A stretch of DNA of 64,000 bases from Natrinema marinum (lineage in GTDB: Archaea > Halobacteriota > Halobacteria > Halobacteriales > Natrialbaceae): contig NZ_CP100763.1 in assembly GCF_024296685.1 (NCBI RefSeq), positions 1,798,001-1,862,000 of the forward strand, in the 5' to 3' direction. The notes beneath the pieces were generated by a model that worked only from the letters and a program-made list of their open reading frames with translations, made no database searches and was not told where the DNA came from. Position numbers and translations under genes: made by a program. Each line of letters begins with the position of its first letter. Position 1 is the first letter of the stretch. Shown here in pieces: positions 8,568 through 17,596 of this stretch.

Positions 8568-9317
8568 ATGGATCGTCGGCGGCCGGGAACGGTGAGTACG
8601 GACACGGACGAGAGTGACGACCGTGCACTGCTTCGGGGACTGGTCAACTTCCTCGCCGCCGTCGCCCTCGTCTGCTCGCTCGCGCTCGGTGCCGCGTTGT
8701 TCGCGCCGCAGTTGCTCGACGGCACCGGCCTCGGCCTCGAGGAGCCGCCGTCGCCCAGCGCAGAGCCGCCGCCGGCCGGCGATCGCGATCCCGCCGTGTC
8801 CGATCCGGACGACCCCGGGAACTCGAGCTACGAGACCGACGTGGAAGTGATCCGGTCCGCGACCGTCGAAGACTTCGTCCACGCCGAGGTCAACGAGCGA
8901 CGGGCCGAACACGGCCTCGAACCCCTCCAGTGGGACGGGACGGTCGCGTCCGTCGCGCGCGCTCACAGCTCCGACATGGCCCGGCGGGATTACTTCGCCC
9001 ACACGAACCCCGACGGTGAGGGGCCCTACGATCGGTTCAGCGACGTCGACAGCTACTGCCGGGGGTACGGCGAGAACATCGCCAAGACGTGGATCGGCCG
9101 GCCCGTCAGGCAACCCGGCGGCGACGGCACCGTCCGACACCGGACTGCCGAGGGCCTCGCGACCGGACTCGTCAACCAGTGGATGAACTCCACGCCACAC
9201 CGGCGGGCGATCCTCGAGCGAGGGGAGACGCCCCAGTGGGATCGGGCCGGCGTCGGCGTCTACATCACCGAAGACGGCGCGGTCTACGCGGGCCAGAACT
9301 TCTGTCAGACGTGGTGA
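8568..9317 (+). CDS. Membrane-anchored CAP (SCP/PR-1) domain protein
   Basis: 249 residues. A hydrophilic N-terminus of about 25 residues is followed by one hydrophobic segment (FLAAVALVCSLALGAALFA, about 31-49), then a proline/acid-rich spacer (50-95), then a CAP domain (about 105-249). Family motifs are visible: ARAHSSDMARRDYFAHTNP with its metal/substrate His, CRGYGENIA, and LVNQWMNSTPHRRAIL. Two cysteines (SYC and NFC) could pair. The topology puts the CAP domain outside the cell. CAP proteins have varied roles in peptide or lipid binding, so no specific substrate can be assigned. Confidence 0.85.
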   Translation: MDRRRPGTVSTDTDESDDRALLRGLVNFLAAVALVCSLALGAALFAPQLLDGTGLGLEEPPSPSAEPPPAGDRDPAVSDPDDPGNSSYETDVEVIRSATVEDFVHAEVNERRAEHGLEPLQWDGTVASVARAHSSDMARRDYFAHTNPDGEGPYDRFSDVDSYCRGYGENIAKTWIGRPVRQPGGDGTVRHRTAEGLATGLVNQWMNSTPHRRAILERGETPQWDRAGVGVYITEDGAVYAGQNFCQTW

Positions 9318-9494
9318 ATCGGGGGTCGGCCGCGGCACCTTCGCGGCCCGCTCGGCGCTGCGTTCCATCTCGCTCTCGCTCGAGCCGTGACAGGCGCGAC
9401 GAGTGACAGGCGCGATAGAAACGACGAGACGGAATCGGATGCAGTAACTGCGAACGACTTACAGGTTCTTGGTCCCGAAGGCCGTACGACCCCT

Positions 9495-10277
9495 ATGGAC
9501 GTTTCCGGGACGGCTATGGCGATCTATCGGACGGCGAGCGATCGGGATCTGACCTTTCTCGCGGCCGCCTTCGCCTACTACGCGTTCGTCTCGTTGATTC
9601 CGCTCATCCTGCTCGCGATCGTCGTCGGCTCGCTGGTGGGCGGCGAGCAGGTAGCCCAGCGGTTAGTTACGGCCGCCGGCGACTACCTTCCGACAGCGGG
9701 CGAAGAGTTGGTCACGCAGGCGTTGACGACGGAATCCGGCCGCGCCGAGGCGACCGTCGTCGCGATCGCGGTCGCGGCCTGGGGTGCGCTCAAGGTCTTT
9801 CGGGGGCTGAGCCTGGCGTTCGACAAGGTCTACGACGAGGTTGCCGAGGAGTCGCTCGTCGGCCAGCTCACCGACGGCCTCACCGTGATCGCCGCCGGCG
9901 CGGGGGCGCTCGCGTTGATGATCGTCATCGGCGCCGTGCTCACGATCGTGGCCGATACCCTCCCGTTCGTCGGTGCCCTAGGCTGGCTCGCGTTACTGGT
10001 CGGGCTCGTCCTCGTCTTCCTCCCGATATACTACGTCTTGCCGCCGATCCCAGTCAAAGTAAGCGAGATCCTCCCCGGCGCGATTTTCGCCGCCGTCGGC
10101 TGGACGGTCCTCCAGTTCGGGTTTCAACTCTACGCGTCGAACGCCGCGCAGTATCAGGCCTACGGCGCCGTCGGTGCCGTGCTCCTCTTCGTCACCTGGC
10201 TCTACTTCGCCGGGATCATCATCCTCGTCGGCGCCGTCCTCAACGTCGTCCGCGCACATCCGCTGATCGCGGAGTAG
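9495..10277 (+). CDS. YihY/virulence factor BrkB family membrane protein
   Basis: 260 residues from ATG 9495 (MDVSGTAMAIYRTASDRD). An in-frame start at 9387 would add 36 polar residues unlike this family. Six hydrophobic segments are apparent (about 25-50, 95-115, 140-170, 172-195, 205-222, 230-255). Typical YihY features are FLAAAFAYYAFVSLIPL in the first helix, AWGALKVFRGLSLAFDKVY, and a late LYASNAAQYQAYGAVGAV. The family was once called ribonuclease BN by mistake; its function is unclear. It stands alone on the plus strand. Confidence 0.88.
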   Translation: MDVSGTAMAIYRTASDRDLTFLAAAFAYYAFVSLIPLILLAIVVGSLVGGEQVAQRLVTAAGDYLPTAGEELVTQALTTESGRAEATVVAIAVAAWGALKVFRGLSLAFDKVYDEVAEESLVGQLTDGLTVIAAGAGALALMIVIGAVLTIVADTLPFVGALGWLALLVGLVLVFLPIYYVLPPIPVKVSEILPGAIFAAVGWTVLQFGFQLYASNAAQYQAYGAVGAVLLFVTWLYFAGIIILVGAVLNVVRAHPLIAE

Positions 10278-10381
10278 CGCCGTTTCAGTCCCCGACAACG
10301 GCGCGCGCGAACCGCGACGCTACTTCCTGAACCGGTCGTACAGGGGAAAGATTATGTCTCCGGCAGCGACAGACCACCACC

Positions 10382-11089
10382 ATGAGCGACGAGCAAGCAC
10401 CCTCTCGCGCGACCGGCGAAACCGGCGCGGACGACGACGCCGAGACGACAGGGGCGAGCGACAGCCTCGAGCCCGGCGGCGGCCCCCAGCGCGTCGTCTC
10501 CGAGCAGAGCGTCGACGACATCCTCGACTCGCTCGACGCGACGGAACCGGAGCCGGCTGAGTCCGACGGCGTCACCGCCGAAGCCGCCGAACCGAGCGAC
10601 GCGGGCGACGCCGTCGTGACCGAGTTCGACGAGGACGACGTTGCCGACGCCGACGGGCCCACAGCCGATGCCGACGCCGACACACCCGACCACCCCGAAG
10701 CGACCGACGAGAGGGCCGAGAACGAACCGGACTCGGCCGACTCGCCGTCGGTCGACGCGGCTGCATCGTCGCTCTCCGCCGACGCCACCGACGCCTCGCT
10801 CGAGGAGTTGGCCGCCCGCGTCGAGGACGGCACCGTCACCGGCGCGGACGTTCGCGCGGCCGAGGCCGGCGAGGGACGCGAGTCGACCCCCGAGATCGAC
10901 GAGGTCGACCTCTCGCTGGACGACCTCGAGACGGCCTCGGGGACCAGCACCACGGGAGACGACTGGCCCGACGACGCCGGCCCGCTCGCGGGCTCGATCG
11001 ACGGCGGTGCGAGCAGTGACGGGGGCGATGGGGGCGAAGACGACGGGGCCGGACTGTTCGGGCGCCTCAAACGGTTCTTCTCGCGGTAG
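10382..11089 (+). CDS. Acidic low-complexity protein with basic amphipathic C-terminus
   Basis: 235 residues, dominated by Asp, Glu, Ala, Ser and Thr, and largely disordered by composition. There are two islands of apparent order: QRVVSEQSVDDILDSLDA (about 38-55) and SLEELAARVEDGTVTGADVR (about 139-158), followed by IDEVDLSLDDLE. The chain ends GLFGRLKRFFSR, a basic amphipathic segment that could touch membrane or nucleic acid. AAAGATTATG at 10346-10355 is a box A about 30 nt before the ATG, so the gene is probably expressed as a leaderless message. I do not recognise the family. Confidence 0.7.
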   Translation: MSDEQAPSRATGETGADDDAETTGASDSLEPGGGPQRVVSEQSVDDILDSLDATEPEPAESDGVTAEAAEPSDAGDAVVTEFDEDDVADADGPTADADADTPDHPEATDERAENEPDSADSPSVDAAASSLSADATDASLEELAARVEDGTVTGADVRAAEAGEGRESTPEIDEVDLSLDDLETASGTSTTGDDWPDDAGPLAGSIDGGASSDGGDGGEDDGAGLFGRLKRFFSR

Positions 11090-11146
11090 GATCACCGGGT
11101 CGTTTTCGGGGCGATCGGACTCGAGTGTCGCGCGGTCGCGTCCCGC

Positions 11147-12055
11147 TTAGCCCACGAGCGTAATCAGGACAAACAGCGTCACGACGGAGGACAGCGTCGT
11201 GACGAAGACGTTCAGCGACGCGAACTCCCGGTCGCCGCCGAGTTCGCTCGCGAAGACGAACGTCGAGACCGCAGTGGGCGTCCCGAGCATCACCACGGCG
11301 GCGGTAAACGCCGCGGAGCCGACGGGAAGCGCGGAGAAGACGAGCCACGCCAGCGCCGGCATCAGACCGACTTTGAGCGCGACGACGGCGGCCGTTGCAC
11401 CCACGTCGATCGACGGCAGATCGACCTGCAGGGAGGCCCCGACACAGAGCAACGCGACGGGCAACGCCAGCGAGCCGACGCCTTCGAGGCCGGTCGCGAC
11501 CGGCGAGGGGACGGCGAGGCCGACCGAGCCGACGACGAGGCCGGCGACCAGCGTCCCCAGAACGGGGTTGGTCGCCAGCCCGCGGAGTTCGGCCGCGACC
11601 GAGGCGTCGGTCCCGTTGAGCGTCGAGAGCACGAGGATCGTCGCCGGTAACTGGGTCAGCGTCACGACCCCAAGCACGACGCTCGCGATCGCCGTCACCG
11701 ACGCGTCGAACGTCGCGTCGACCAGCGGCAGGCCGAGATAGCCGAGATTCGAGTGGTACGACTGCACGATCGCGACGCTCCGGCGCGCGCTCGAGTCGCG
11801 ATTCCGGTGGACCAGCCACGCGAGCCCCGCGATCGCGACCACCACGAAAACGAGCCCGCCGAGCAACGCGGGCGAGAGGAGTTCGTCGATCGACCGGTCG
11901 TACGTCGAGACGAAGATCAGCGCGGGCAGCGCGACGTAGTAGGCGACGGCGTTCAGCAGTTCGGTCCGCCGTCCGTCGAGGATTCCGGTCGTCCGCAGGC
12001 CCGCGCCGACCAACAGCACGGCGAGCAGTGCCAGCAGCCGACCGACGACATCCAT
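11147..12055 (-). CDS. AEC family transporter
   Basis: 302 residues from ATG 12055 (MDVVGRLLALLAVLLVGAGL). About ten hydrophobic helices in two five-helix halves, as in the auxin efflux carrier family. Characteristic segments are LPALIFVSTYDRS in the first half, QSYHSNLGYLGLPLV with its NxGxxGxP-type motif (about 95-110), and VVMLGTPTAVSTFVFASELG near the end. Members export or exchange organic acids and related compounds by secondary transport; no substrate can be inferred. A longer upstream extension would cross a proline/arginine-rich region and is not believable. Confidence 0.88.
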   Translation of the reverse strand: MDVVGRLLALLAVLLVGAGLRTTGILDGRRTELLNAVAYYVALPALIFVSTYDRSIDELLSPALLGGLVFVVVAIAGLAWLVHRNRDSSARRSVAIVQSYHSNLGYLGLPLVDATFDASVTAIASVVLGVVTLTQLPATILVLSTLNGTDASVAAELRGLATNPVLGTLVAGLVVGSVGLAVPSPVATGLEGVGSLALPVALLCVGASLQVDLPSIDVGATAAVVALKVGLMPALAWLVFSALPVGSAAFTAAVVMLGTPTAVSTFVFASELGGDREFASLNVFVTTLSSVVTLFVLITLVG

Positions 12056-12378
12056 GTCACGCTCGAGTCGATTCGACGGCTTGTACCGTTCGGTTCCGGT
12101 CTGCGATCTGAGAACGACGGCCGTCGCTCGAGCGCGCGACGAACCGGTCGACGGCATCGGCTCACGTCTCGGAACGCTAACAGCAACGACCAACATTCGT
12201 CGCGATCGGCAACGTCGACCCTCGGTCGCTCCAATGGCTGTCGGAAACCCTGCTCGTTCTCGTCGTGTCCGTCGCGGTACTCCTCGCGCTCGGGTGGCTG
12301 GTCCGTCCCGAGTAGTGGTCAGCACTCGAGAGAGCGTGGCGATCGAGCGAGCGCTCGTAGCTGATCGTCGCGGAAAAG

Positions 12379-12412
12379 GTGGCTCGGAGCAGATACGAAC
12401 CACGCCGGGACG
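12379..12412. repeat. Degenerate copy of tRNA-Val 3' end (copy C)
   Basis: GAGCAGATACGAAC at 12387-12400 and its surroundings match GGGCAGATTTGAAC of the tRNA with substitutions. The downstream bases ACGCCGGGACG match ACGCCGAGACG that follows copy B, so B and C share more than the tRNA part. Confidence 0.45.
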
Positions 12413-12575
12413 GCCGCCCTCGCTTCGTTCGGGCGCTGGGACTCGTCCGGGTCAAACTGCCGACTGATTTCGACCGATAGAGTTCGTCGTGGTTCGAAAG
12501 ACACGACGCATCTTTCGTCATCACGAAAGGCTTTGCCGGTTCGAACGACTCCGCTCGTCGTCGTTGTATCGTCAG

Positions 12576-12600
12576 AAATGGGTTGGGGCAGATTTGAACT
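12576..12600. repeat. Exact copy of tRNA-Val 3' end (copy B)
   Basis: A 25-bp exact repeat of 12708-12732, covering the discriminator base, the 3' acceptor strand and most of the T-arm of tRNA-Val. The flank to its left (CTCGTCGTCGTTG, then GTCAG) also resembles that left of the tRNA. This is the usual shape of a site-specific integration scar or att site. Confidence 0.65.
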
Positions 12601-12710
12601 ACGCCGAGACGTGCTCGCTCCGCTGTGCGCGTCTCGTCTAATTCAAACTGCCGACCATTTTTGCTGACGTAGACTCGTCGCTGCGCTCCTCGTCGTTGCG
12701 TCAGCAAAAA

Positions 12711-12785
12711 TGGGTTGGGGCAGATTTGAACTGCCGGCCTCCTCCATGTCAAGGAGGTGTCATAACCAGACTAGACCACCAACCC
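12711..12785 (-). tRNA. tRNA-Val (GAC anticodon)
   Basis: The minus strand folds as a complete tRNA. The seven-base acceptor stem GGGTTGG pairs with CCAACCC, and A is the discriminator. The anticodon arm is CCTCC-TTGACAT-GGAGG with anticodon GAC (reads valine codon GUC). The T-arm contains GTTCAAATC. CCA is not encoded, as usual in archaea, and a T-run follows the 3' end directly, probably terminating transcription. Confidence 0.93.
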
Positions 12786-12975
12786 GCCTGGTTTTGCGTT
12801 CACACAGCCTGACACGCGGCGTCACGCTGTCTGCACTCGTTCGTTGCCCGCCACCACAATTGAAGGTTTCGAATCGACCGCCGTACGCGAGTCGCCCCCA
12901 CGCGGGCGGTCGATACGTTTAAGTCGATGTACGGATTTGAGCATTACAAGACAACAACGTACATTGGTGACCACA

Positions 12976-13998
12976 ATGAAGGAATACGTCGAACGAGTCA
13001 CGGAGGGGCAGGATCTCACGCAGGAAGACGCTCGAGCGGCCTCGACGGCCGTGTTCGAGGACGCGACGGAGGCACAGATCGGCGCGCTGCTGGCGGCGCT
13101 ACGGGCGAAAGGCGAGACCGAAGCCGAGATCGCCGGCTTCGCCGAAGGAATGCGCGCGGCGGCGCGAACGATTTCGCCAGACCGAGAGCCGCTGGTCGAC
13201 ACCTGCGGCACCGGCGGCGACGACTACGACACGATCAACGTCTCGACGACGAGCGCGATCGTCACGGCCGGCGCCGGCGTTCCGGTCGCCAAACACGGCA
13301 ACTACTCGGTCTCCTCGTCGTCGGGCAGCGCGGACGTGCTCGAGGAGGTCGGCGTCAACGTCGAGGCCGAGCCGCCGGCCGTCGAGGAGGCCATCGAAGC
13401 CGACGGCATCGGGTTCATGCTCGCGCCTGTGTTCCATCCGGCGATGAAGGCCGTCATCGGGCCGCGCAAGGAACTCGGTATGCGGACGATCTTCAACGTG
13501 CTCGGCCCGCTGACGAACCCCGCCGGCGCGGACGCGCAGGTCGTCGGCGTCTACGATCCCGATCTGGTTCCCGTGCTCGCGGACGCGCTCTCCCGGATGG
13601 ACGTCGACCGCGCGCTGGTCGTCCACGGCGCGGGCACCGACGAGATCGCGATTCACGGCGACACCGTCGCCGCCGAGGTCGACGGCGATTCGGTCGAGGA
13701 GTACACGCTCGAGCCGGCCGACCTCGGCCTCTCGGAGCATGACATCGAGGATATTTCCGGTGGCGCGCCCGCGGAGAACGCGGCCGACATGCGCGGCATC
13801 GTCGCGGGCGACGTGACCGGCGCGAAACGCGACGTCATCCTCGCGAACGCCGGCGCGGCGATCTACGTCGCCGGCGAGGCGGACTCGCTTGAGGCGGGCG
13901 CGGACGCCGCACGCGAGGCCATCGACTCCGGCGCGGCGGTACGAAAACTCGAGCAACTCCGCGGCGCGACCGCGGAGCCGACGGCCGAGGGACGATGA
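12976..13998 (+). CDS. trpD: Anthranilate phosphoribosyltransferase
   Basis: 340 residues from ATG 12976, preceded by GGTGA (12966-12970) at good spacing. The box A is CGTTTAAG at 12916-12923, leaving a leader of about 30 nt. Key motifs are DTCGTGGDDYDTINVST (PRPP-binding glycine loop, about 74-90), KHGNYSVSSSSGSADVLE (about 107-124) and VLGPLTNPA (about 175-183). It joins anthranilate to PRPP in tryptophan synthesis. First gene of a tightly overlapping trpDFEG set. Confidence 0.95.
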   Translation: MKEYVERVTEGQDLTQEDARAASTAVFEDATEAQIGALLAALRAKGETEAEIAGFAEGMRAAARTISPDREPLVDTCGTGGDDYDTINVSTTSAIVTAGAGVPVAKHGNYSVSSSSGSADVLEEVGVNVEAEPPAVEEAIEADGIGFMLAPVFHPAMKAVIGPRKELGMRTIFNVLGPLTNPAGADAQVVGVYDPDLVPVLADALSRMDVDRALVVHGAGTDEIAIHGDTVAAEVDGDSVEEYTLEPADLGLSEHDIEDISGGAPAENAADMRGIVAGDVTGAKRDVILANAGAAIYVAGEADSLEAGADAAREAIDSGAAVRKLEQLRGATAEPTAEGR

Positions 13999-14651
13999 CC
14001 CGCGTCAAGATCTGCGGGCTGACCAGCGAGGCCGACCTCGCGGCCGCCGTCGACGCCGGCGCGGATGCAGTGGGGATCATCTGCGACGTGCCGGTCGACA
14101 CGCCGCGGGAGGTCTCCCTCGAGCAAGCCACAGCGCTGGCGGCCGCTACGCCACCGTTCGTGACCAGCGTGCTGGTGACGATGGTTGACGACCCCGAAGC
14201 CGCGATCGAACTGGTCGAAACGATCGAGCCCGACGCCGTCCAGATCCACGGCGGCATTCGACCGGGCGACCTCGCCTACCTGCGCGCGAAACTCGATGTC
14301 GAACTCCTGCTCGCGGTCGACGCCGACGACGCGACGACGGCCGAGACCTACGACGACGTGGTCGACGGGCTGATCGTCGACACGGCCGGCGAGGACGGCG
14401 GCGGTGGAACCGGTCGAACCCACGACTGGGATCAGACCCGACTGGCCGCCACGGACCTCGAGTCGCCGCTGATCCTCGCGGGCGGGCTCACGCCCGAGAA
14501 CGTCGCCGACGCGGTGGAAACCGTCGGCCCGTTCGCCGTCGACGTGGCCAGCGGCGTCGAGGACAGCGGCGGCGTCAAGGACGTCGACGCGGTCCGATCG
14601 TTCGTCGAGCGAGCCAAGCGCGCTCGCCGCCCGGCGGAGGCGGAGCCGTGA
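13995..14651 (+). CDS. trpF: Phosphoribosylanthranilate isomerase
   Basis: 218 residues in a TIM-barrel pattern. It opens TRVKICGLTSEADLAAAVDAG, with the catalytic Cys in KICG. VQIHGG sits near residue 75. The acid is Asp in LIVDTAG near residue 127, and LAGGLTPENV near 155 binds phosphate. It isomerises N-(5'-phosphoribosyl)anthranilate to CdRP. The ATG overlaps the trpD stop by four bases, and its own stop overlaps the trpE start, indicating translational coupling. Confidence 0.95.
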   Translation: MTRVKICGLTSEADLAAAVDAGADAVGIICDVPVDTPREVSLEQATALAAATPPFVTSVLVTMVDDPEAAIELVETIEPDAVQIHGGIRPGDLAYLRAKLDVELLLAVDADDATTAETYDDVVDGLIVDTAGEDGGGGTGRTHDWDQTRLAATDLESPLILAGGLTPENVADAVETVGPFAVDVASGVEDSGGVKDVDAVRSFVERAKRARRPAEAEP

Positions 14652-16345
14652 CGGGTATGAACGACTCCGACCCCGCCGGCTCCGAGCCGCCGGCGTTCGA
14701 CATCGACCGCGAGACGTTCCGCGAGTACGCGGGCTCGAGTGCGGACCGCGCGGACCGGCCGGCCGTCGTTCGCACCGTCGCCACGCTCGAGACCGAGACG
14801 ACCCCCCTGGCCGCCTACGCCGCGCTCACCGGGCGGTCCGAGGCGAGCGACCGCGAGCGATCGCCGTACGCGTTCCTGCTCGAGAGCGCGGAGAAGACCG
14901 CCTCGAGCGATCCGGACGGGGCCTTCCGGCCGAGCACCGCGGACGCAGAGCGTCACGCGCGCTACTCGTACGTGGGCTACGACCCCGAGGCCGTCGTGAC
15001 CGTCGAGTCGGGGGAGGCCACCGTCGAGGCGCTTTCGGACCACGCGCCGCTGGCGGAAATGGGCGCGGGCCCGGCTGGCGACGACGGCGACACCGTCGAC
15101 GCGCTGCGGGACGCGATGCCCGACGTGCGCCTCGAGAACGTGCCGGATCACGACCGCCAGCACCTCGAGGGCGGACTGGTCGGCTTCCTCGCGTACGACG
15201 CGGTCTACGACCTCTGGCTCGAGGAGGTCGGCCTCGAGCGACCCGACTCGCGGTTCCCCGACGCGCAGTTCCTCCTGACGACGAAGACGCTGGCGTTCGA
15301 CGAGCGCGACGGCACCGTCTCGCTGCTCTTTACGCCGGTTCTCGAGGCCGACGACGATCCCGGCGCGGTGTACGACGCGCTCCGGGCGGAGGCCGCCCGC
15401 GTCGCCGCGACGCTACGCGAGGCCGAGCCGCCCGAGACGGGCGGATTCGTCCGCGATGAGGAAATTGCCGGACCGAAAACCGAGTACGAGGAGAGCGTCC
15501 GTCGGGCCAAAGAGCACGTCCTCGATGGCGACATCTATCAGGGCGTCATCTCCCGAACGCGGGAGCTCTACGGCGATATCGATCCCCTCGGGTTCTACGC
15601 GGCGATGCGGGACGTGAACCCGTCGCCGTACATGTACCTGCTCGACCACGACGAGTTGACCGTCGTCGGCGCGAGCCCCGAGACCCTGATCTCCGTCCGC
15701 GGGCGCGAGGTCATGTCCAATCCGATCGCCGGCACCTGCGACCGGGGCTCGAGCCCCGTCGAGGACCGCCGGCTCGCGGGCGAGATGCTGGCCGACGGGA
15801 AGGAACGCGCCGAGCACACGATGCTCGTCGACCTCGCGCGCAACGACGTGCGCCGCGTCTCGGAGCCGGGCTCGGTCCGCGTCGACGAGTTCATGAACGT
15901 CCTCAAGTACAGCCACGTCCAGCACATCGAGTCGACCGTGACCGGCCGGCTGGCCGCTGACGCGGACGCCTTCGACGCTACCCGCGCGTCGTTCCCCGCC
16001 GGGACCCTCTCGGGCGCGCCGAAGATCCGTGCGATGGAGATCATCGACGACCTCGAGTCCGAAGCGCGCGGCCTCTACGGCGGTGGCGTCGGCTACTACT
16101 CGTGGACCGGCGACGCGGACTTCGCGATCGTCATTCGAACGGCGACCGTGGAAGACGAAGGTGATCGGGACCGGATCACCGTCCAGGCCGGCGCGGGGCT
16201 GGTCGCCGACAGCGATCCCACCGCCGAGTACGAGGAGACCGAGCAGAAGATGGGCGGCGTCTTGGCGGCGCTCGAGGCGATCGAACTCCCCGACGACGCG
16301 GCTCCCGATCAGGAAACCGAAGCGACCCCGGAGGTGGGTCGATGA
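14648..16345 (+). CDS. trpE: Anthranilate synthase component I
   Basis: 565 residues if the GTG at 14648, overlapping the trpF stop, is used; ATG 14657 would be three residues shorter. The chorismate-binding domain is clear in the second half: GDIYQGVISRTRE (about 294-306), NPSPYMYLL, GASPETLI, IAGTCDRG (GT motif), HTMLVDLARNDVRRVSEPGS, THVQHIESTV-like HVQHIESTVTG, and FPAGTLSGAPKIRAMEII. With TrpG it converts chorismate and glutamine to anthranilate. The N-terminal 60 residues carry the expected tryptophan-feedback subdomain, but its control residues cannot be judged by eye. Confidence 0.95.
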   Translation: MTGMNDSDPAGSEPPAFDIDRETFREYAGSSADRADRPAVVRTVATLETETTPLAAYAALTGRSEASDRERSPYAFLLESAEKTASSDPDGAFRPSTADAERHARYSYVGYDPEAVVTVESGEATVEALSDHAPLAEMGAGPAGDDGDTVDALRDAMPDVRLENVPDHDRQHLEGGLVGFLAYDAVYDLWLEEVGLERPDSRFPDAQFLLTTKTLAFDERDGTVSLLFTPVLEADDDPGAVYDALRAEAARVAATLREAEPPETGGFVRDEEIAGPKTEYEESVRRAKEHVLDGDIYQGVISRTRELYGDIDPLGFYAAMRDVNPSPYMYLLDHDELTVVGASPETLISVRGREVMSNPIAGTCDRGSSPVEDRRLAGEMLADGKERAEHTMLVDLARNDVRRVSEPGSVRVDEFMNVLKYSHVQHIESTVTGRLAADADAFDATRASFPAGTLSGAPKIRAMEIIDDLESEARGLYGGGVGYYSWTGDADFAIVIRTATVEDEGDRDRITVQAGAGLVADSDPTAEYEETEQKMGGVLAALEAIELPDDAAPDQETEATPEVGR

Positions 16346-16998
16346 GCGAGCGCGCGGCTGTCGGCGAGGAGCCCGCCGACGAGGTCGGTAGCGGCGACAG
16401 CGACGCCGAACCGGTCACCGTCCTGTTCGTCGACAACTACGACTCCTTTACGTACAACCTCGTCGAGTACGTCAGCCAGCTCCCCGGGACCGAAACCGAG
16501 GTCCTGAAGAACACCGCCTCGCTCGCGGATATTCGAGCGGTCGACCCCGACGCGATCGTCATCAGTCCGGGGCCGGGCCACCCGAAGAACGACCGCGACG
16601 TCGGCGTCACGATGGACGTCCTCCGGGAGGTCACACCCGACGTGCCGACGCTCGGGGTCTGTCTCGGCCTCGAGGCCGCCGTCTACGAGTACGGCGGGAG
16701 CGTCGGCCGGGCACCCGAGCCGATCCACGGCAAGGCCTCGTCGGTCGACCACGACGGCGAGGGCGTCTTCGCGGGCCTCGAGCAGGGCTTTCGCGCGGGA
16801 CGGTATCACTCGCTCGTCACGACAGAGGTGCCGGACTGTCTCGACGTCACTGCAACCGCAGAACACGGCGAGGAAACGCTCGTCATGGGCGTCCGCCACC
16901 GGGAGTACCCCCTCGAGTGCGTGCAGTTCCACCCCGAGAGCGTGCTCACGGCGGTGGGCCACGACGTGATCGAGAACTTCCTCGCGACGCTCGAGTGA
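16342..16998 (+). CDS. trpG: Anthranilate synthase component II (glutamine amidotransferase)
   Basis: 218 residues. An acidic N-terminal extension of about 30 residues precedes the class I amidotransferase: VLFVDNYDSFTYNLVEYV, VISPGPGHP, then the nucleophile Cys in LGVCLGLEAAVYEYGG, and the His/Glu of the triad in VQFHPES. The usual LGVCLGHQ is LGVCLGLE here; the changed residues are next to, not in, the triad. It delivers ammonia to TrpE. It overlaps trpE by four bases and ends the operon; trpC, trpB and trpA are not in the window. Confidence 0.94.
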   Translation: MSERAAVGEEPADEVGSGDSDAEPVTVLFVDNYDSFTYNLVEYVSQLPGTETEVLKNTASLADIRAVDPDAIVISPGPGHPKNDRDVGVTMDVLREVTPDVPTLGVCLGLEAAVYEYGGSVGRAPEPIHGKASSVDHDGEGVFAGLEQGFRAGRYHSLVTTEVPDCLDVTATAEHGEETLVMGVRHREYPLECVQFHPESVLTAVGHDVIENFLATLE

Positions 16999-17047
16999 GC
17001 GCTCTCTCTGGTTCGAAAACCGAGCGTATCCGGTGTCAGTCCTGGCC

Positions 17048-17233
17048 TCAGATACCGGGAATCAGCTCGAGTTTGCCGACCGCGTAGAGGGCCGCGAGGA
17101 CGACTGCCGCGACGATACCCACCCGGACGGCCAGTTTGATCGCGATTCGGATCGCGATGACGGCGACCGCGAAGACGGCGAGGGCGGCCAACACCAGGAG
17201 GATCGGCGGGGCCGACAGTATTGCATCGATCAT
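17048..17233 (-). CDS. Small two-helix membrane protein
   Basis: 61 residues from ATG 17233. A strong GGAGGGG Shine-Dalgarno sits about 5 nt upstream, so I reject the 149-codon upstream extension, which is arginine- and serine-rich. Two hydrophobic segments fill the protein: PPILLVLAALAVFAVAVIA (about 9-27) and VRVGIVAAVVLAALYAVG (about 37-54). Between them is a short basic turn (IRIAIKLA), and the end is KLELIPGI. I do not recognise the family. It is convergent with the trp operon. Confidence 0.68.
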   Translation of the reverse strand: MIDAILSAPPILLVLAALAVFAVAVIAIRIAIKLAVRVGIVAAVVLAALYAVGKLELIPGI

Positions 17234-17596
17234 ATGTCCCCTCCCGCACTGCACGGACGTAATCTTTCTGGATATCGTGATTTTCAACCCGTGGTGACTG
17301 ACACGGCGGCCGTCCGTCGGAACCGGCGAGAGCGCAAAGTAGTGAAAGAGAAAACCGCCGGCAAGCGACGCGATCCCGTCTCTCCCGGCCACTTTCAGTC
17401 CGGTCTGAAAATCGTTAAGGGAGTCGGCGACGTAGGACTCAATGACCACACAGGCGGCCGTCTCGTCGGCCGGGGGAAACGAGAAACGAAAGGTCACAGA
17501 GACATCTTTGAAATTGAATTTGTGCTACTACAAGAAAAGTAGGACAACAACACCACGTTTTATGATGGATGCATGAATACCGAACCTTCGTCACGA
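17234..17596. other. Intergenic region upstream of nrdJ
   Basis: About 360 bases with no convincing gene. It contains promoter-like AT patches for the small membrane gene (minus strand) and the nrdJ box A near 17557-17565. ORFs crossing it lack codon bias and start signals. Confidence 0.5.
17557..17565 (+). promoter_or_regulatory. Box A promoter of the uORF-nrdJ unit
   Basis: The core CGTTTTATG predicts transcription start near 17588, about 9 nt before the small upstream ORF and about 83 nt before nrdJ. Confidence 0.45.

Larger units (their letters stand above)
12056..12710. other. Gene-free region with tRNA-derived repeats
   Basis: About 655 bases lacking a convincing gene. It holds two degenerate copies of the tRNA-Val 3' end (12576-12600 and 12379-12412) with similar flanks. 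It also has a small hairpin at 12516-12533 (CTTTCGT/ACGAAAG arms) and a reading frame at 12181-12315 that would encode one membrane helix but has no normal start codon. Confidence 0.6.

Noticed and set aside
12181-12315. Possible one-helix membrane peptide (SLQWLSETLLVLVVSVAVL, ending WLVRPE)
   Set aside because: The helix looks real, but there is no ATG, GTG or TTG before it in frame after the stop at 12178, so I left it out. It may be a decayed fragment.
12177-12752. 191-codon frame containing repeated VQICPNPFL words
   Set aside because: The repeated words are translations of the tRNA-Val 3' end copies; it runs through the tRNA gene and is not a protein.
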